In this document: one piece after another, positions 8,951 to 17,530 of the stretch | How the letters are laid out: each line of letters starts with the position of its first letter | Numbering within the stretch: position 1 is the first letter of the stretch | From: an archaeon | GTDB lineage: Archaea; Thermoplasmatota; Thermoplasmata; Methanomassiliicoccales; Methanomethylophilaceae | Direction: 5' to 3' | Assembly: GCA_024399275.1 (NCBI GenBank) | Contig: JAKSHS010000004.1 | Location: forward strand, 1 to 64,000 | Length of the DNA: 64,000 nt | Position numbers and translations under genes: made by a program | The notes under the pieces: model-generated | What the model saw: only the letters and a program-made list of their open reading frames with translations | Databases searched by the model: none | What the model was told of the DNA's origin: nothing

Positions 8951-9994
8951 CTATCCTGTCCCATCATTTATGTTAGCTTCATAATTGACTATCAGCAGGT
9001 GTCTAGCCCTTTTATTATTACGATTTTTAAAACTTACAAGATAATTTTTGTCATACTCTATTTGCGGAAAACCCATATATAAATCTTTTATAAAATCCGT
9101 CTTTTTTATAAGTAGCATCCACCTAGTTTTAGAACGACTCAACACCTTATGAAGTCTTTTTTGTTCGGACACACCAAAAGAATTTCCATCATACGTCGAA
9201 AAATCACTGTCATAAGGAGGGTCCAAAAAAACAAAATCGCCATTATCAGGTTCATATTTTCTCAAAAAATTCTCAAAATCCATATTTTCAATAGTCGTAT
9301 TTTTTAAATAATCTATCACTTCACCAGATAACATATAGTTAATCTTCTTATCAAGCGACTTCTTGTTATAACTCAACCCCCCATAAGGAACATTAAAAGA
9401 ATTATTCTTAGAAAAACGAAACATTCCTGAGTAGCAATATTCTCTCATAAAGAAAAAAAACGCAACGTGTTGCGGATTATCCTCATGCAAATTATAAAGG
9501 TCTCTTATGGAATTAAATATTGCCCCCTTTCTTGCAGTCTCTATCGCACACTGTTCACTTATCGAATCTAATGTGATCCCAAGTTTTTTGTACATGCCTA
9601 GAAGCTCTATCTTCCTCTCCACCAGCGCAGCATAATGCCTTTTATAATTCGTTTTTATATTCAATACATTCAGATATCCACCTAGATCAGTTCCTAAAAA
9701 TGCATTCTTCCAAAGTTCATTTAAAGTCCTTAACGTATCTATAAAGACGGGATTGCTCTCTTTCACATAGACATACAGATTCATGAGATCTTTTGATAAA
9801 TCATTGATGAAAGAGTTAGAAATACACATATTAAAGAATGTAGAACCTCCACCAACGAACGGTTCGAAATAGCGATTTATTTCTTTTGGAGCGTATTTTT
9901 TAATGACAGGCTGCTCTCTAATTTTACCTCCAGGGTACTTTATGAAAGGTCGAAGGGATTGCGTGACAATAGCAGCACTATCACGATATAAAAT
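8951..9994 (-). CDS. D12-class DNA adenine-N6 methyltransferase, start unresolved (possibly broken)
   Basis: Dam/DpnM-type methyltransferase. The first ATG (9829) gives 292 aa but would omit the SAM-binding motif. The same frame stays open 55 codons further up, to TAG 9995-9997, and that stretch encodes RPFIKYPGGK and FEPFVGGGST, the essential family motif I. The catalytic motif FLDPPYDSDF is near the C-terminal third. The extension contains no ATG, GTG or TTG, so either a rare start is used or the 5' end has decayed. Long A/T runs and low GC suggest recent transfer. No restriction endonuclease gene is adjacent. Confidence 0.7.
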   Translation of the reverse strand: MLYRDSAAIVTQSLRPFIKYPGGKIREQPVIKKYAPKEINRYFEPFVGGGSTFFNMCISNSFINDLSKDLMNLYVYVKESNPVFIDTLRTLNELWKNAFLGTDLGGYLNVLNIKTNYKRHYAALVERKIELLGMYKKLGITLDSISEQCAIETARKGAIFNSIRDLYNLHEDNPQHVAFFFFMREYCYSGMFRFSKNNSFNVPYGGLSYNKKSLDKKINYMLSGEVIDYLKNTTIENMDFENFLRKYEPDNGDFVFLDPPYDSDFSTYDGNSFGVSEQKRLHKVLSRSKTRWMLLIKKTDFIKDLYMGFPQIEYDKNYLVSFKNRNNKRARHLLIVNYEANINDGTG

Positions 9995-10024
9995 CTAAAT
10001 CCTTACCTGAGTGCAATCCCTCGA
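9950..10024. repeat. Inverted repeat flanking the 5' end of the methyltransferase frame
   Basis: TCGAAGGGATTGC at 9950-9962 and GCAATCCCTCGA at 10013-10024 form an inverted pair that matches except for one extra A. About 50 bp separate the arms. The left arm falls within the codons just upstream of RPFIKYPGGK and the right arm beyond the in-frame TAG, so the repeat brackets the point where a start codon should be. It may mark a rearrangement, or be an RNA hairpin. Confidence 0.4.
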
Positions 10025-10264
10025 AATATCTTGTAAAACACAAAAATCTAACGTTTGTGTAATGAACTAATATCTACCCTCTTGTCAATCAATGATTGAG
10101 AAGGTATAGACTGTTCATTATGATTTTTACTCCACATCCGGCATCTAAACAGAGGGCTATTAAGCCTGTCCTAAATGCAAACAGAAAACATCATCAATAA
10201 TCGCTGACCACAGCTACATAAGCAATATAATTTCAATAAGAAGATACCATGGCCAAACTTCACA

Positions 10265-10807
10265 CTAATCATCAAACGCAATTATCGATGTAAATATCCT
10301 ATCTGTTAAAGACATTCCATTCCTCGTCTTAATAAATGCATCTGTTGACGGCGTAGGGGATACTCCAATAGGTTTTTTGCATCCTGCCACATTTTTCTCT
10401 ATTTCAGGAATATCAAATGGATAAAGCACAAACGATTCCTCGCCTTTTCCGATCACGTTTGGGAAAACAGCAAAATCATCTGAAACTAAAATAACATCAT
10501 CTCTACCACGATATTCTTCTGATTGATCTGAAGTGATTGTTGTGCCCATTATAGTCCCATCTTCTGTCACAAGCTTTAGAATGGTTCTCTTTTCAAAAAT
10601 ATACCCTTTTACGAAAAATACACACAATCTGTATTTTTTATCCATAGCCATGTCATAACCCACATTTTTGTAGGTATGGTTAGTTCTAGTCCTCACAGAC
10701 CTTTCAATATCTCTTATTTCCAGCGACGTTTCTTTATCTAATACCGTGACCTTAATGACTCCAGTGATACTGCTAACATAATCTACAACTCTCTCAAGAA
10801 CATTCAT
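10265..10807 (-). CDS. Hypothetical protein, 180 aa
   Basis: I do not recognise this protein. It is soluble, with no membrane segment or signal peptide, and predicted mixed alpha/beta. It opens with a helix (MNVLERVVDYVSS), then beta-rich segments such as IKVTVLDKE and YRLCVFFVKGYIFE. There are few cysteines and no catalytic motif. ATG start at 10807. It stands between the methyltransferase and the RamA-like gene, divergent from the latter across about 240 bp. Codon usage is AT-rich like that of its neighbours. Confidence 0.6.
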   Translation of the reverse strand: MNVLERVVDYVSSITGVIKVTVLDKETSLEIRDIERSVRTRTNHTYKNVGYDMAMDKKYRLCVFFVKGYIFEKRTILKLVTEDGTIMGTTITSDQSEEYRGRDDVILVSDDFAVFPNVIGKGEESFVLYPFDIPEIEKNVAGCKKPIGVSPTPSTDAFIKTRNGMSLTDRIFTSIIAFDD

Positions 10808-10913
10808 AAGCCAGCTTGTACCTACCTATAGCATTCATTCTTGCAATCTAGTGTCTAGTTGATATTAAAGAACTTCTCACTCTATTAAGCTACAATTTAT
10901 CCATGAAATTCTG

Positions 10914-10986
10914 AAATATAAATGTTAACTAATGTAACCTCCTACAACAAAGTATGTTTTAACACAAACAGATCCCATTTGTTTGT
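10914..10986 (+). promoter_or_regulatory. Promoter and inverted repeat upstream of the RamA-like gene
   Basis: A TATA-like AAATATAAATG spans 10914-10924. About 40 nt downstream is the perfect inverted repeat ACAAACA (10964-10970) / TGTTTGT (10980-10986) with a 9-nt loop. It lies about 20-40 nt after the expected transcription start and 62 nt before ATG 11049. It could be an operator or a leader hairpin; the repeat is observed, the role inferred. Confidence 0.4.
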
Positions 10987-11048
10987 TCCATCAAAAGAAA
11001 GCATTATCCCCCGTCCTGCTTAATTACTTCTTCATCAATACAAGCTAT

Positions 11049-12692
11049 ATGGCATCGTACGGAATAGCTTTAGATCTCGGCACAAGTGGTTTTAGGTCAC
11101 ATTTAGTTGACCTTAATAAAAACGGAAAAATCCTCGATACCATAGTAACGTCAAGACACCCTCTCCCCGGGGCAAACATAATGGATCACATGCATTTCTG
11201 GATGAAATCTGGGCGAGATATAACACATAAAATAATCATACAAACAATTCACGACCTAATGAGCCTGTACGGAGAGAGCAGGCTCTCAGATGTTAAAAAA
11301 CTCTCCGTCTGCGGGAATCCTATTCAGCTATCTTTATTCGAAGATATCGAAATAAGAGATCTTGCATTCGCCGGGAAAAATAAATTAAAAAAACTTGGTG
11401 TAGTCGCTCCATCAAGAAAGGCACACACAATAACTGCTGGTGACATTGGACTTAATGGAATTAATCCTGAAGTCGAAATACTAATACCGCCAGCAATAAG
11501 ACATGAGATTGGGGCAGATGCACTTGCCATGATAATTAAGTCGAATATGCTTGAAAAGAAGGAAACGTGCATCGTAACAGATTACGGAACCAACGCTGAA
11601 ATGGGCCTTTATTATGATGGGGAGCTTTATTCTGGATCGGCCGCAGCTGGTCCTGCGATGGAGGGACAATCAATTGAGCAAGGTGTTCTTGCCTCTCCTC
11701 ACTCCATCTCTGACCTCAACATAAATGATGACGGAACATGGAGTAATATAGTTCTGAATGACAAGCTTGCTCCCATAGTAACATCGAAGGTCAATCCTAT
11801 AACAGGCGAAACAATCAAAATTCTTGACTATGCCGCGAAAGGAGTCACAGGCACTGGAACAATCTCATGTATTGCAAATGGGTTAAAATCAGGTGTCATT
11901 TTATTACCTCATATTTCGTCACCAGATCATAAAATTCATCTTACAGATAATATCTGTGTGACAGAACATGACGTCACAGAAGCAGGAAAGGCCATGGGTG
12001 CAATACGTGCTGGACATCGAACACTAATGTATGAGATTGGGCTCTCTGACAGTGACATCAAAACGATGTACATGGCAGGCGCCTCTGGAACATATGTGGA
12101 CCCAATCAAAGCACAATATTGCGGAATGATTCCTCGCGTTCTCAAAGAAGTATATCAGCTAGGAAATACATCCCTTATGATGGCTCACGATCTTCTTAAA
12201 TCGGATAAAACACTAGACAAAATGCAGGATATTGCCAACTCCATTTCTGCCAACCATATAATGTTCGCTGGTAACAAAAAATTTGAAGATATGTATGTCC
12301 TAGAGCTAGCATATTGGGAAGAAGGCATGCCATTTGAAATGTACAATAATATGATGATCGAGTCAGGATTCCCACCACTTCCTGATATCACCCCCCCAAA
12401 GCTCTGCAGGAGAATATATAAATCAGATATTCCCGACGTTGGAACAGGACTATACACTCTAGAAAAAGTTGGAATGATAATGAAAGGCGTATTTGATGGG
12501 TGTACAGGTTGCAGAAAATGCCAGCGTGAATGTCCTGAAAGCGCACTTACCGTACGTGATTTAGAAAATGGATCACATGAAATTAACGTCCGCTCTGACT
12601 TATGCCTCGGCACTGCGTGTCAAGCATGTGAATTCCACTGCTCTGAAAAAGTATACAAGTTTACGGATCTTCAAGTGAATTATGGTACTTGA
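11049..12692 (+). CDS. ramA: RamA/RACo-type corrinoid reductive activase (ASKHA ATPase with ferredoxin domain)
   Basis: 547 aa. It uses ATP and reduced Fe-S centres to bring inactive Co(II) corrinoid proteins back to Co(I). The N terminus YGIALDLGTSGFRSH is close to RamA. The ASKHA phosphate motif DYGTNAEMGL (about residues 178-187) and the AAAGPAMEGQ segment follow, then MAGASGTYVDP. The last 70 residues carry two [4Fe-4S] motifs, CTGCRKCQREC and CLGTACQACEFHC. ATG 11049 is chosen because RamA starts here; an upstream ATG at 10983 adds 22 unrelated residues. The 3' end overlaps the DUF1638 gene by 13 nt, tail to tail. Confidence 0.9.
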   Translation: MASYGIALDLGTSGFRSHLVDLNKNGKILDTIVTSRHPLPGANIMDHMHFWMKSGRDITHKIIIQTIHDLMSLYGESRLSDVKKLSVCGNPIQLSLFEDIEIRDLAFAGKNKLKKLGVVAPSRKAHTITAGDIGLNGINPEVEILIPPAIRHEIGADALAMIIKSNMLEKKETCIVTDYGTNAEMGLYYDGELYSGSAAAGPAMEGQSIEQGVLASPHSISDLNINDDGTWSNIVLNDKLAPIVTSKVNPITGETIKILDYAAKGVTGTGTISCIANGLKSGVILLPHISSPDHKIHLTDNICVTEHDVTEAGKAMGAIRAGHRTLMYEIGLSDSDIKTMYMAGASGTYVDPIKAQYCGMIPRVLKEVYQLGNTSLMMAHDLLKSDKTLDKMQDIANSISANHIMFAGNKKFEDMYVLELAYWEEGMPFEMYNNMMIESGFPPLPDITPPKLCRRIYKSDIPDVGTGLYTLEKVGMIMKGVFDGCTGCRKCQRECPESALTVRDLENGSHEINVRSDLCLGTACQACEFHCSEKVYKFTDLQVNYGT

Positions 12693-13318
12693 AGGCAACC
12701 TTTATCCTCCTTGCCCGCAAGCCTTTTTACCTTCGTTATGGCCTCTGTAATAGAACTAGTACCACATGTTCTACAACAAAGTCTGAGTTTAAGCTGCTTA
12801 GCAACATCTTCAGCCTTTTCTTTGTAGTATTTAGTTCTTCCTATGCCATCATCGATAAAAAGACATCTTTGATAGGACTCGAATAACATATCCAGAAAAA
12901 ATTGTGGATCGACTCCCTCGAACGAATCAAGGTGCATTTCTTTAACAAGACCTTTAATACCCTGTTCAGCCCAACCAGGTGTAATAAACCAAGTTCCGCA
13001 ACATATCCTCTTTTCTTTTGTATACTCTTCACTCCCAAGCAACGCATCAATGCAATCCGCTCCTGGAAGCATAACAGCTGGAACTTTTAACTCTTCAACA
13101 ATTCCGTCAAGAGATTGACATATAGCATATCCTAAAAATATGGCATCCAGTCGATGCTCGTACTTATTCACAGTTTCAATGATCTCTCTCCTCATTTCCT
13201 GAGGATACTCGTGCAAGGCGAATTCAAGATATTCTCTCACAACGAAATCAGGGTCGTCCTTTGTTAGATACTCAATTTCTGGCTTTAGAATATCACACGC
13301 GACAATACCCAGCTTCAT
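12680..13318 (-). CDS. DUF1638 family protein
   Basis: 212 aa cytoplasmic protein matching the DUF1638 pattern. It has an N-terminal KLGIVACDIL, a LGYAICQSLDG region, and cysteine-bearing segments (RICCGTWFITPGW, and LRLCCRTCG near residue 187). From my knowledge of methylotrophic methanogens and acetogens, DUF1638 genes often sit beside corrinoid methyltransferase genes; its biochemical role is unsettled. Here it follows the HyuA-like gene on the same strand by 118 bp, so it may be the last gene of that operon or have its own promoter. Convergent with the RamA-like gene. Confidence 0.8.
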   Translation of the reverse strand: MKLGIVACDILKPEIEYLTKDDPDFVVREYLEFALHEYPQEMRREIIETVNKYEHRLDAIFLGYAICQSLDGIVEELKVPAVMLPGADCIDALLGSEEYTKEKRICCGTWFITPGWAEQGIKGLVKEMHLDSFEGVDPQFFLDMLFESYQRCLFIDDGIGRTKYYKEKAEDVAKQLKLRLCCRTCGTSSITEAITKVKRLAGKEDKGCLQVP

Positions 13319-13436
13319 AAATCGAAACCATTGGCAAACATGATAAAAGTTACCTGTCTTTCATAACCAAAACTCAAATTTAAATGGCATATTTCTTCCA
13401 ACACCACAAACAACATACCTTCCCTAATGGGGGCCA

Positions 13437-15470
13437 TCAAATAAATCCAAATCCTTTGGGCTTTCCCACGGCAACAATCGTTACATTGCACTCAATAAGA
13501 ACAGAACCCTCATACCCCTCATTAAATCCAAACTTCTTATTCTCCACCTTTACTTGAACATCGAACTTATCAGCACCAGCTGTTCTAATGCGCTGTGAAA
13601 CTACCTTTGAACCTTCTTCCTTGGCAAACTCTAACGCATCACTAAATTTATCGAAATCATATCTTCCAAACGACGCAAACAAAGTACATCTTGGATTTTC
13701 TCCCCCTCCCTCTCCCTTCAAAGGGGTAATAGTAATGGCAAGGGATTCAACAACATTTCCTGTAATGGCCCCGACAGCGCTTCCTACATGAGAGTACTCG
13801 GACAAAAGTAACTCTGTACCGAACTTTTCAACCACCTGCGGTAAATATGCCCTCGCTGGAGCACCAATACCAACAACTGGCTTATTAATCTTAACTGTAA
13901 CTCCGTAATCTAGCCCACTTTTCCCAGATATTGCCTTATCCATTATATCCTTACTAATAGCATCCATTCTAGTGTGTCTCGTCTCCTCATAGAACAATTT
14001 CTTCAGAAGTTCTCTTGCAATTTTATCAACGACTGCCTGCTTTGCTAATTTGACAAATTTTTCATTAGAAATTTTGAGTTTGTTAGCAAGATGAGCCACA
14101 CCATAGACAGCTGCCTTCCTATTAAACTGTACATAAGACCCATCTGCATGGAGAATATCTGTGGGCGTTAAACCAATACGCTGAACAATGCCGAATTCCT
14201 CCATCTTAAGAACATTAAACGAGTATGGATGAATTCCAGTTTCATTTCCAACTTCAGTAAGGGACTTTGGCTCAGACCTAATTGCATCAATAAACTCTTT
14301 GTCATACCCCGTTAAAACAATCGAAGGATTATCTTTCAAATTAACGAAGAACTCCATTTCTTGAATTATTTTACCCCCGTCTAGGTACTCCGGAACAAAC
14401 CTAGTGGGAGCGGTAGAAATCACTTCAAGTTTTTCCTCTAAAACTGGCCACCTATCAGCTGCAATGCATAACGGAATCACGCGCAAAGCGGTAAGTTGTA
14501 ACTTGTTGCCATTAACAATAATCCTGCTATCCCCCCCAATACCAGATGTCGAAATTTCTGCAGCCATCACTCTCGTTCTTCTTCCACCAATAATCGCGCC
14601 ATCCTTTTCCAACCTTGGAATACCATTTCTGAGAATGCCTATATCCGTTGTTGTACCACCAATATCCATAACAATAGCGTTCTGTCTTCCAGTCAAAGTT
14701 TTTGCACCGATTAGTGAAGCTGCCGGCCCTGAAAGTATAGTTTCTACAGGCCTCTCTAAAGCTAAACTCTCACTCATTATAGAGCCGTCCCCTTTAACAA
14801 TCATCAGTGGTGCAACTATGCCAGCGTCTTTAGCAACCTTCTTCACCGACATAACGAGTTCTTTGATTATAGGAATAAGACGCGCATTCATGACACACGT
14901 CGTCGTACGCTCGTTAAAACCAAGGTTTGATGATAGCTCATGTCCACACACTACTGGAACATCGAGTATCTCTCTCGTCAAGGAAGCAATGCATTTTTCA
15001 TGTTCAGGATTTCTTACGCTAAAGTAAGATGATATGGCAACACCATCTACCCTGCCTTCCAAAGATTTAAGAAAATTCCTAGCAGCATCTCCATCCAAAG
15101 GTTCCTTTTCCTTCCCAGCAAGTGTATGCCCACCCTTTATGCAAATGCATTTATCAACAGGAACAGACCCATCGAAGTCACGCCCTATTGTTATAAGCGC
15201 TACACGACAACCCTTTCCTTCCACTATTGAATTTGTTGCTAAAGTAGAGGACAGAGACACCATCTTCACATTTCTAAAAAGCTCTCTATCAAAATTTCCT
15301 ATCGACTTTGCAATACCTATAGATAAGTCGTTACCTGTTGTGGGAGATTTAGAACTGCAAACAATCCTCCCGTTACTTAGATCAACGATAACTGCATCGG
15401 TATAAGTTCCTCCGGTATCAAGGCCAAGTCCATAGTTTATCGAGTGGTCATCTATTTCCAACGTATCCAT
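13437..15470 (-). CDS. HyuA-type hydantoinase/oxoprolinase family ASKHA ATPase, no HyuB partner
   Basis: About 677 aa. The ASKHA phosphate-1 loop GLDTGGTYTD (about 16-25), the phosphate-2 loop VMDIGGTTTDIG in the middle and SGIGGDSRI are clear. No HyuB subunit is adjacent, which argues against a simple hydantoinase or 5-oxoprolinase. It lies in one operon with a corrinoid protein, a methyltransferase and a cysteine-rich protein whose 3' end overlaps this start by 23 nt. I infer a methyl-transfer role, possibly reductive activation like RamA, which shares the ASKHA fold. ATG 15470 is preceded directly by AGAGGT; TTG 15461 and an ATG at 15488 are alternatives. Confidence 0.8.
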   Translation of the reverse strand: MDTLEIDDHSINYGLGLDTGGTYTDAVIVDLSNGRIVCSSKSPTTGNDLSIGIAKSIGNFDRELFRNVKMVSLSSTLATNSIVEGKGCRVALITIGRDFDGSVPVDKCICIKGGHTLAGKEKEPLDGDAARNFLKSLEGRVDGVAISSYFSVRNPEHEKCIASLTREILDVPVVCGHELSSNLGFNERTTTCVMNARLIPIIKELVMSVKKVAKDAGIVAPLMIVKGDGSIMSESLALERPVETILSGPAASLIGAKTLTGRQNAIVMDIGGTTTDIGILRNGIPRLEKDGAIIGGRRTRVMAAEISTSGIGGDSRIIVNGNKLQLTALRVIPLCIAADRWPVLEEKLEVISTAPTRFVPEYLDGGKIIQEMEFFVNLKDNPSIVLTGYDKEFIDAIRSEPKSLTEVGNETGIHPYSFNVLKMEEFGIVQRIGLTPTDILHADGSYVQFNRKAAVYGVAHLANKLKISNEKFVKLAKQAVVDKIARELLKKLFYEETRHTRMDAISKDIMDKAISGKSGLDYGVTVKINKPVVGIGAPARAYLPQVVEKFGTELLLSEYSHVGSAVGAITGNVVESLAITITPLKGEGGGENPRCTLFASFGRYDFDKFSDALEFAKEEGSKVVSQRIRTAGADKFDVQVKVENKKFGFNEGYEGSVLIECNVTIVAVGKPKGFGFI

Positions 15471-15738
15471 ACCTCTTTCGGTAATCATCCACAACTTCGC
15501 ACACATGGTCCGCCATTGACTTCTGCATATACTCAGTACCAATGCGCGGAATTTCTTTTATAAAAAATTCAGTATCGCACTTCCCACATCTAACTTTCGG
15601 ACAACTTTTTAATGCCTCGGAACATCCTTGGCAGGCGAACGTTCTTGCATAAAGCAATGAAAATTCAAATCCACAGTACGGGCACCTAAACTTCCTTATT
15701 GACTCTGTTGTCTCGTACTGAAATCCCTTTCTTCTCAA
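15448..15738 (-). CDS. Small 7-cysteine protein (copy 1)
   Basis: 96 aa, not a family that I can name. Seven cysteines follow C-X2-C-X13-C-X2-C-X6-C-X4-C-X2-C (residues 19-54), then a charged helical tail ending RKRYGYV. Spacing fits a zinc ribbon pair or an Fe-S protein; the odd number leaves one site with three Cys or a free thiol. The paralogue at 22671-22973 has identical spacing. The only ordinary start is TTG 15738. The frame stays open upstream to a TAG, and an ACG there follows GGAGGCAGGTG. It is between the UROD methyltransferase and the HyuA-like ATPase, overlapping the latter. Confidence 0.75.
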   Translation of the reverse strand: MRRKGFQYETTESIRKFRCPYCGFEFSLLYARTFACQGCSEALKSCPKVRCGKCDTEFFIKEIPRIGTEYMQKSMADHVCEVVDDYRKRYGYVGNR

Positions 15739-15806
15739 TGCTTCCGCAAATCCGTCCGTCGCACCTGCCTCCGATGAATTTACCCAAAACTAAAGTATGT
15801 TTTTAC

Positions 15807-16895
15807 TTAGAATACACCGTAGGCCTTCGTGGCATCAACCATTGCCTCAATGTTCTCCATCTTTGTTCTACGGTCTGGCGGGACTTCACACCCAGACGCA
15901 ATACAATACTGAGACTTAAGCCCCCTCTTACACAAAGATGTCTTGACCTCTTGGCACAAATCCTTCGTAACCTTTGTAACCGTTTCCGCCGAACCTCTAA
16001 TGAAAACCTGAGGGTCAATTTGTCCAGCTACGAGACAGTGATCCGCATATCCCTTCTCAATGACTTCTGCCGCCGTCGGTGAACCAGGAATCAACGGATA
16101 ATACGCCATCGAATAAATAGCCGGTTTATAGTGAAGGATCTGTGTGTCTAGATGAGGTAAATCAGCACAATTATGAATGCAAACTGCCATGCCTTCACGC
16201 CTAACAATGTCATTCAGTTTGTCAGCGTAATCTCTCTCAAACTCCTTGTACTCTGAATCTCCAAGGCACGAATAATTTGCCCAGAGATAATCCCAGCAAA
16301 GACCATTGATACCAGTCGTTCCGAATGCCTTAATCATCTCTGTATCATACGCGCTAGTCACTTCCAATGCCTTGTGGACAGCAGAAGGCGAGCTGAATAT
16401 ATCCATAAATAGCCTCTCGGCACCTGCAGATTGTGAAAGTGCAAGCAATGGTCCCTCAAGGAATCCAGCTGTAACAACCTGCCCTGCGAGCTCTTTCGCA
16501 AAATACCTTGTGCCTTCTATAAGAACATTAGACCTTCCTTTTCTAATATCAGGAGCCTCAATTTTCTCATAGTCCTCAACATCTTTCACAATGTGCTCAT
16601 CCACGAAGGGCGTATTCTCTTCGTCCATTCTCACATGAGCTCCAAGATCTCCTGCCATCACCGAGAGATCCATAAGTCCGATCGCAAAATCGAAACCAAA
16701 ACGTTTTTGTCCTGCAACAAAAGCTTGCCCAAACAGCTTGGGGTCGCTGACCCATTGCTGATATGTAACATCTCCAGGAAGAAGCTTCCTACAAACACCG
16801 CATGCTATCGGATAAACTGTAAGCCTATCAACTGCCTCACCAGAGAGTGCTGCAAGACCTCTCTCCATATGTGTCATTTTGTCCGTCATCTTCAC
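15807..16895 (-). CDS. UROD-fold corrinoid:CoM methyltransferase, MtsA/MtbA-like
   Basis: 362 aa TIM-barrel of the uroporphyrinogen decarboxylase superfamily. The zinc ligands expected in MtaA/MtbA/MtsA are visible as HNC (IHNCADLPHLD, about residue 243) and a late Cys in ASGCEVPP (about 337). Known members move a methyl group between a corrinoid protein and coenzyme M. The start GTG 16895 overlaps the stop of the corrinoid-protein gene as GTGA, so the pair is co-translated. That resembles the two-protein MtsA/MtsB methylthiol system, or a split CmuA. ATG 16889 is an alternative start. Substrate unknown. Confidence 0.85.
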   Translation of the reverse strand: MKMTDKMTHMERGLAALSGEAVDRLTVYPIACGVCRKLLPGDVTYQQWVSDPKLFGQAFVAGQKRFGFDFAIGLMDLSVMAGDLGAHVRMDEENTPFVDEHIVKDVEDYEKIEAPDIRKGRSNVLIEGTRYFAKELAGQVVTAGFLEGPLLALSQSAGAERLFMDIFSSPSAVHKALEVTSAYDTEMIKAFGTTGINGLCWDYLWANYSCLGDSEYKEFERDYADKLNDIVRREGMAVCIHNCADLPHLDTQILHYKPAIYSMAYYPLIPGSPTAAEVIEKGYADHCLVAGQIDPQVFIRGSAETVTKVTKDLCQEVKTSLCKRGLKSQYCIASGCEVPPDRRTKMENIEAMVDATKAYGVF

Positions 16896-17530
16896 AACAC
16901 TTCCTTAAGCCACGCAACACAATTCTGCGCATTGTTATCCCTGTGATCTGCCCCAATTTCCTCCGCAAATGATGGTGATGTTGGCGGCCCCCCGATACAA
17001 ACTTTGACTTTTGATCTGTTTCCATTTTCTATAAGCCCATCAATAGCTGCCTTCATTCCATCCATCGTAGGCGTCATAAGTGTCGACATCGCAACTGCAC
17101 TGAGCTTATACTTATCAACTGCCTCAACTATTTTTTCAATTGGAGTATCTTTGCCAAGATCGACAACGTCGAATCCTCCAGCTGTAAGCATCGTCTTAAC
17201 AATATTTTTGCCTATATCGTGAACATCTCCCTCCACGACACATACCGACGCCCTTAACATCTTATCCATCTGTGTCTTAGGAATCGCGGGCAGAAGAATA
17301 TCGAGACCTGCGTACATTGTATGTGCTGACATAAGTACCTGCGGCAGGTAAACCTGATGTGCTGCATACCTGTCACCGACTATTGACATCCCGGCGACGA
17401 GGCCATCATTTATCGCATCAAGTGCTGGCATTCCTACATCCAAAGCCTCTTTAGCTGCAGCTCTGGACGCATCAACTTTACCGTTTACGACGGCATCGCT
17501 CAGTTTTCTGAGAATCTCATCATTCGTCAT
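16892..17530 (-). CDS. Methyltransferase cognate corrinoid protein
   Basis: 212 aa. An N-terminal four-helix cap (about 1-90, with GLVAGMSIVGD) is followed by a Rossmann-like B12 domain. The cobalt-ligating loop is EGDVHDIGKN (about 104-113), with STL and the glycine pair CIGGPPT later, the DXHXXG...SXL...GG set. It belongs to the MtmC/MtbC/MttC/MtsB group and carries the methyl group as methyl-Co(III). ATG 17530 follows GGGGAGG by 5 nt. First gene of the operon, with a TATA box just upstream. No MtmB, MtbB, MttB or MtaB gene is adjacent to name its substrate. Confidence 0.9.
   Translation of the reverse strand: MTNDEILRKLSDAVVNGKVDASRAAAKEALDVGMPALDAINDGLVAGMSIVGDRYAAHQVYLPQVLMSAHTMYAGLDILLPAIPKTQMDKMLRASVCVVEGDVHDIGKNIVKTMLTAGGFDVVDLGKDTPIEKIVEAVDKYKLSAVAMSTLMTPTMDGMKAAIDGLIENGNRSKVKVCIGGPPTSPSFAEEIGADHRDNNAQNCVAWLKEVL

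Noticed and set aside
9830-10075. Pyrrolysine (amber) readthrough as explanation for the missing methyltransferase start
   Set aside because: Reading through TAG 9995-9997 and a second TAG further up reaches only a TGA, and no ATG, GTG or TTG occurs anywhere in that frame, so readthrough would not supply a start.
14404-15405. Long plus-strand frames opposite the HyuA-like gene
   Set aside because: Low-complexity Ser/Pro/Leu-rich shadows on the antisense of a clear ASKHA ATPase; no family motif.
13437-15470. Naming the HyuA-like protein hydantoinase or 5-oxoprolinase
   Set aside because: No HyuB partner is adjacent and the operon is a corrinoid methyl-transfer unit, so the substrate name would be unsupported.
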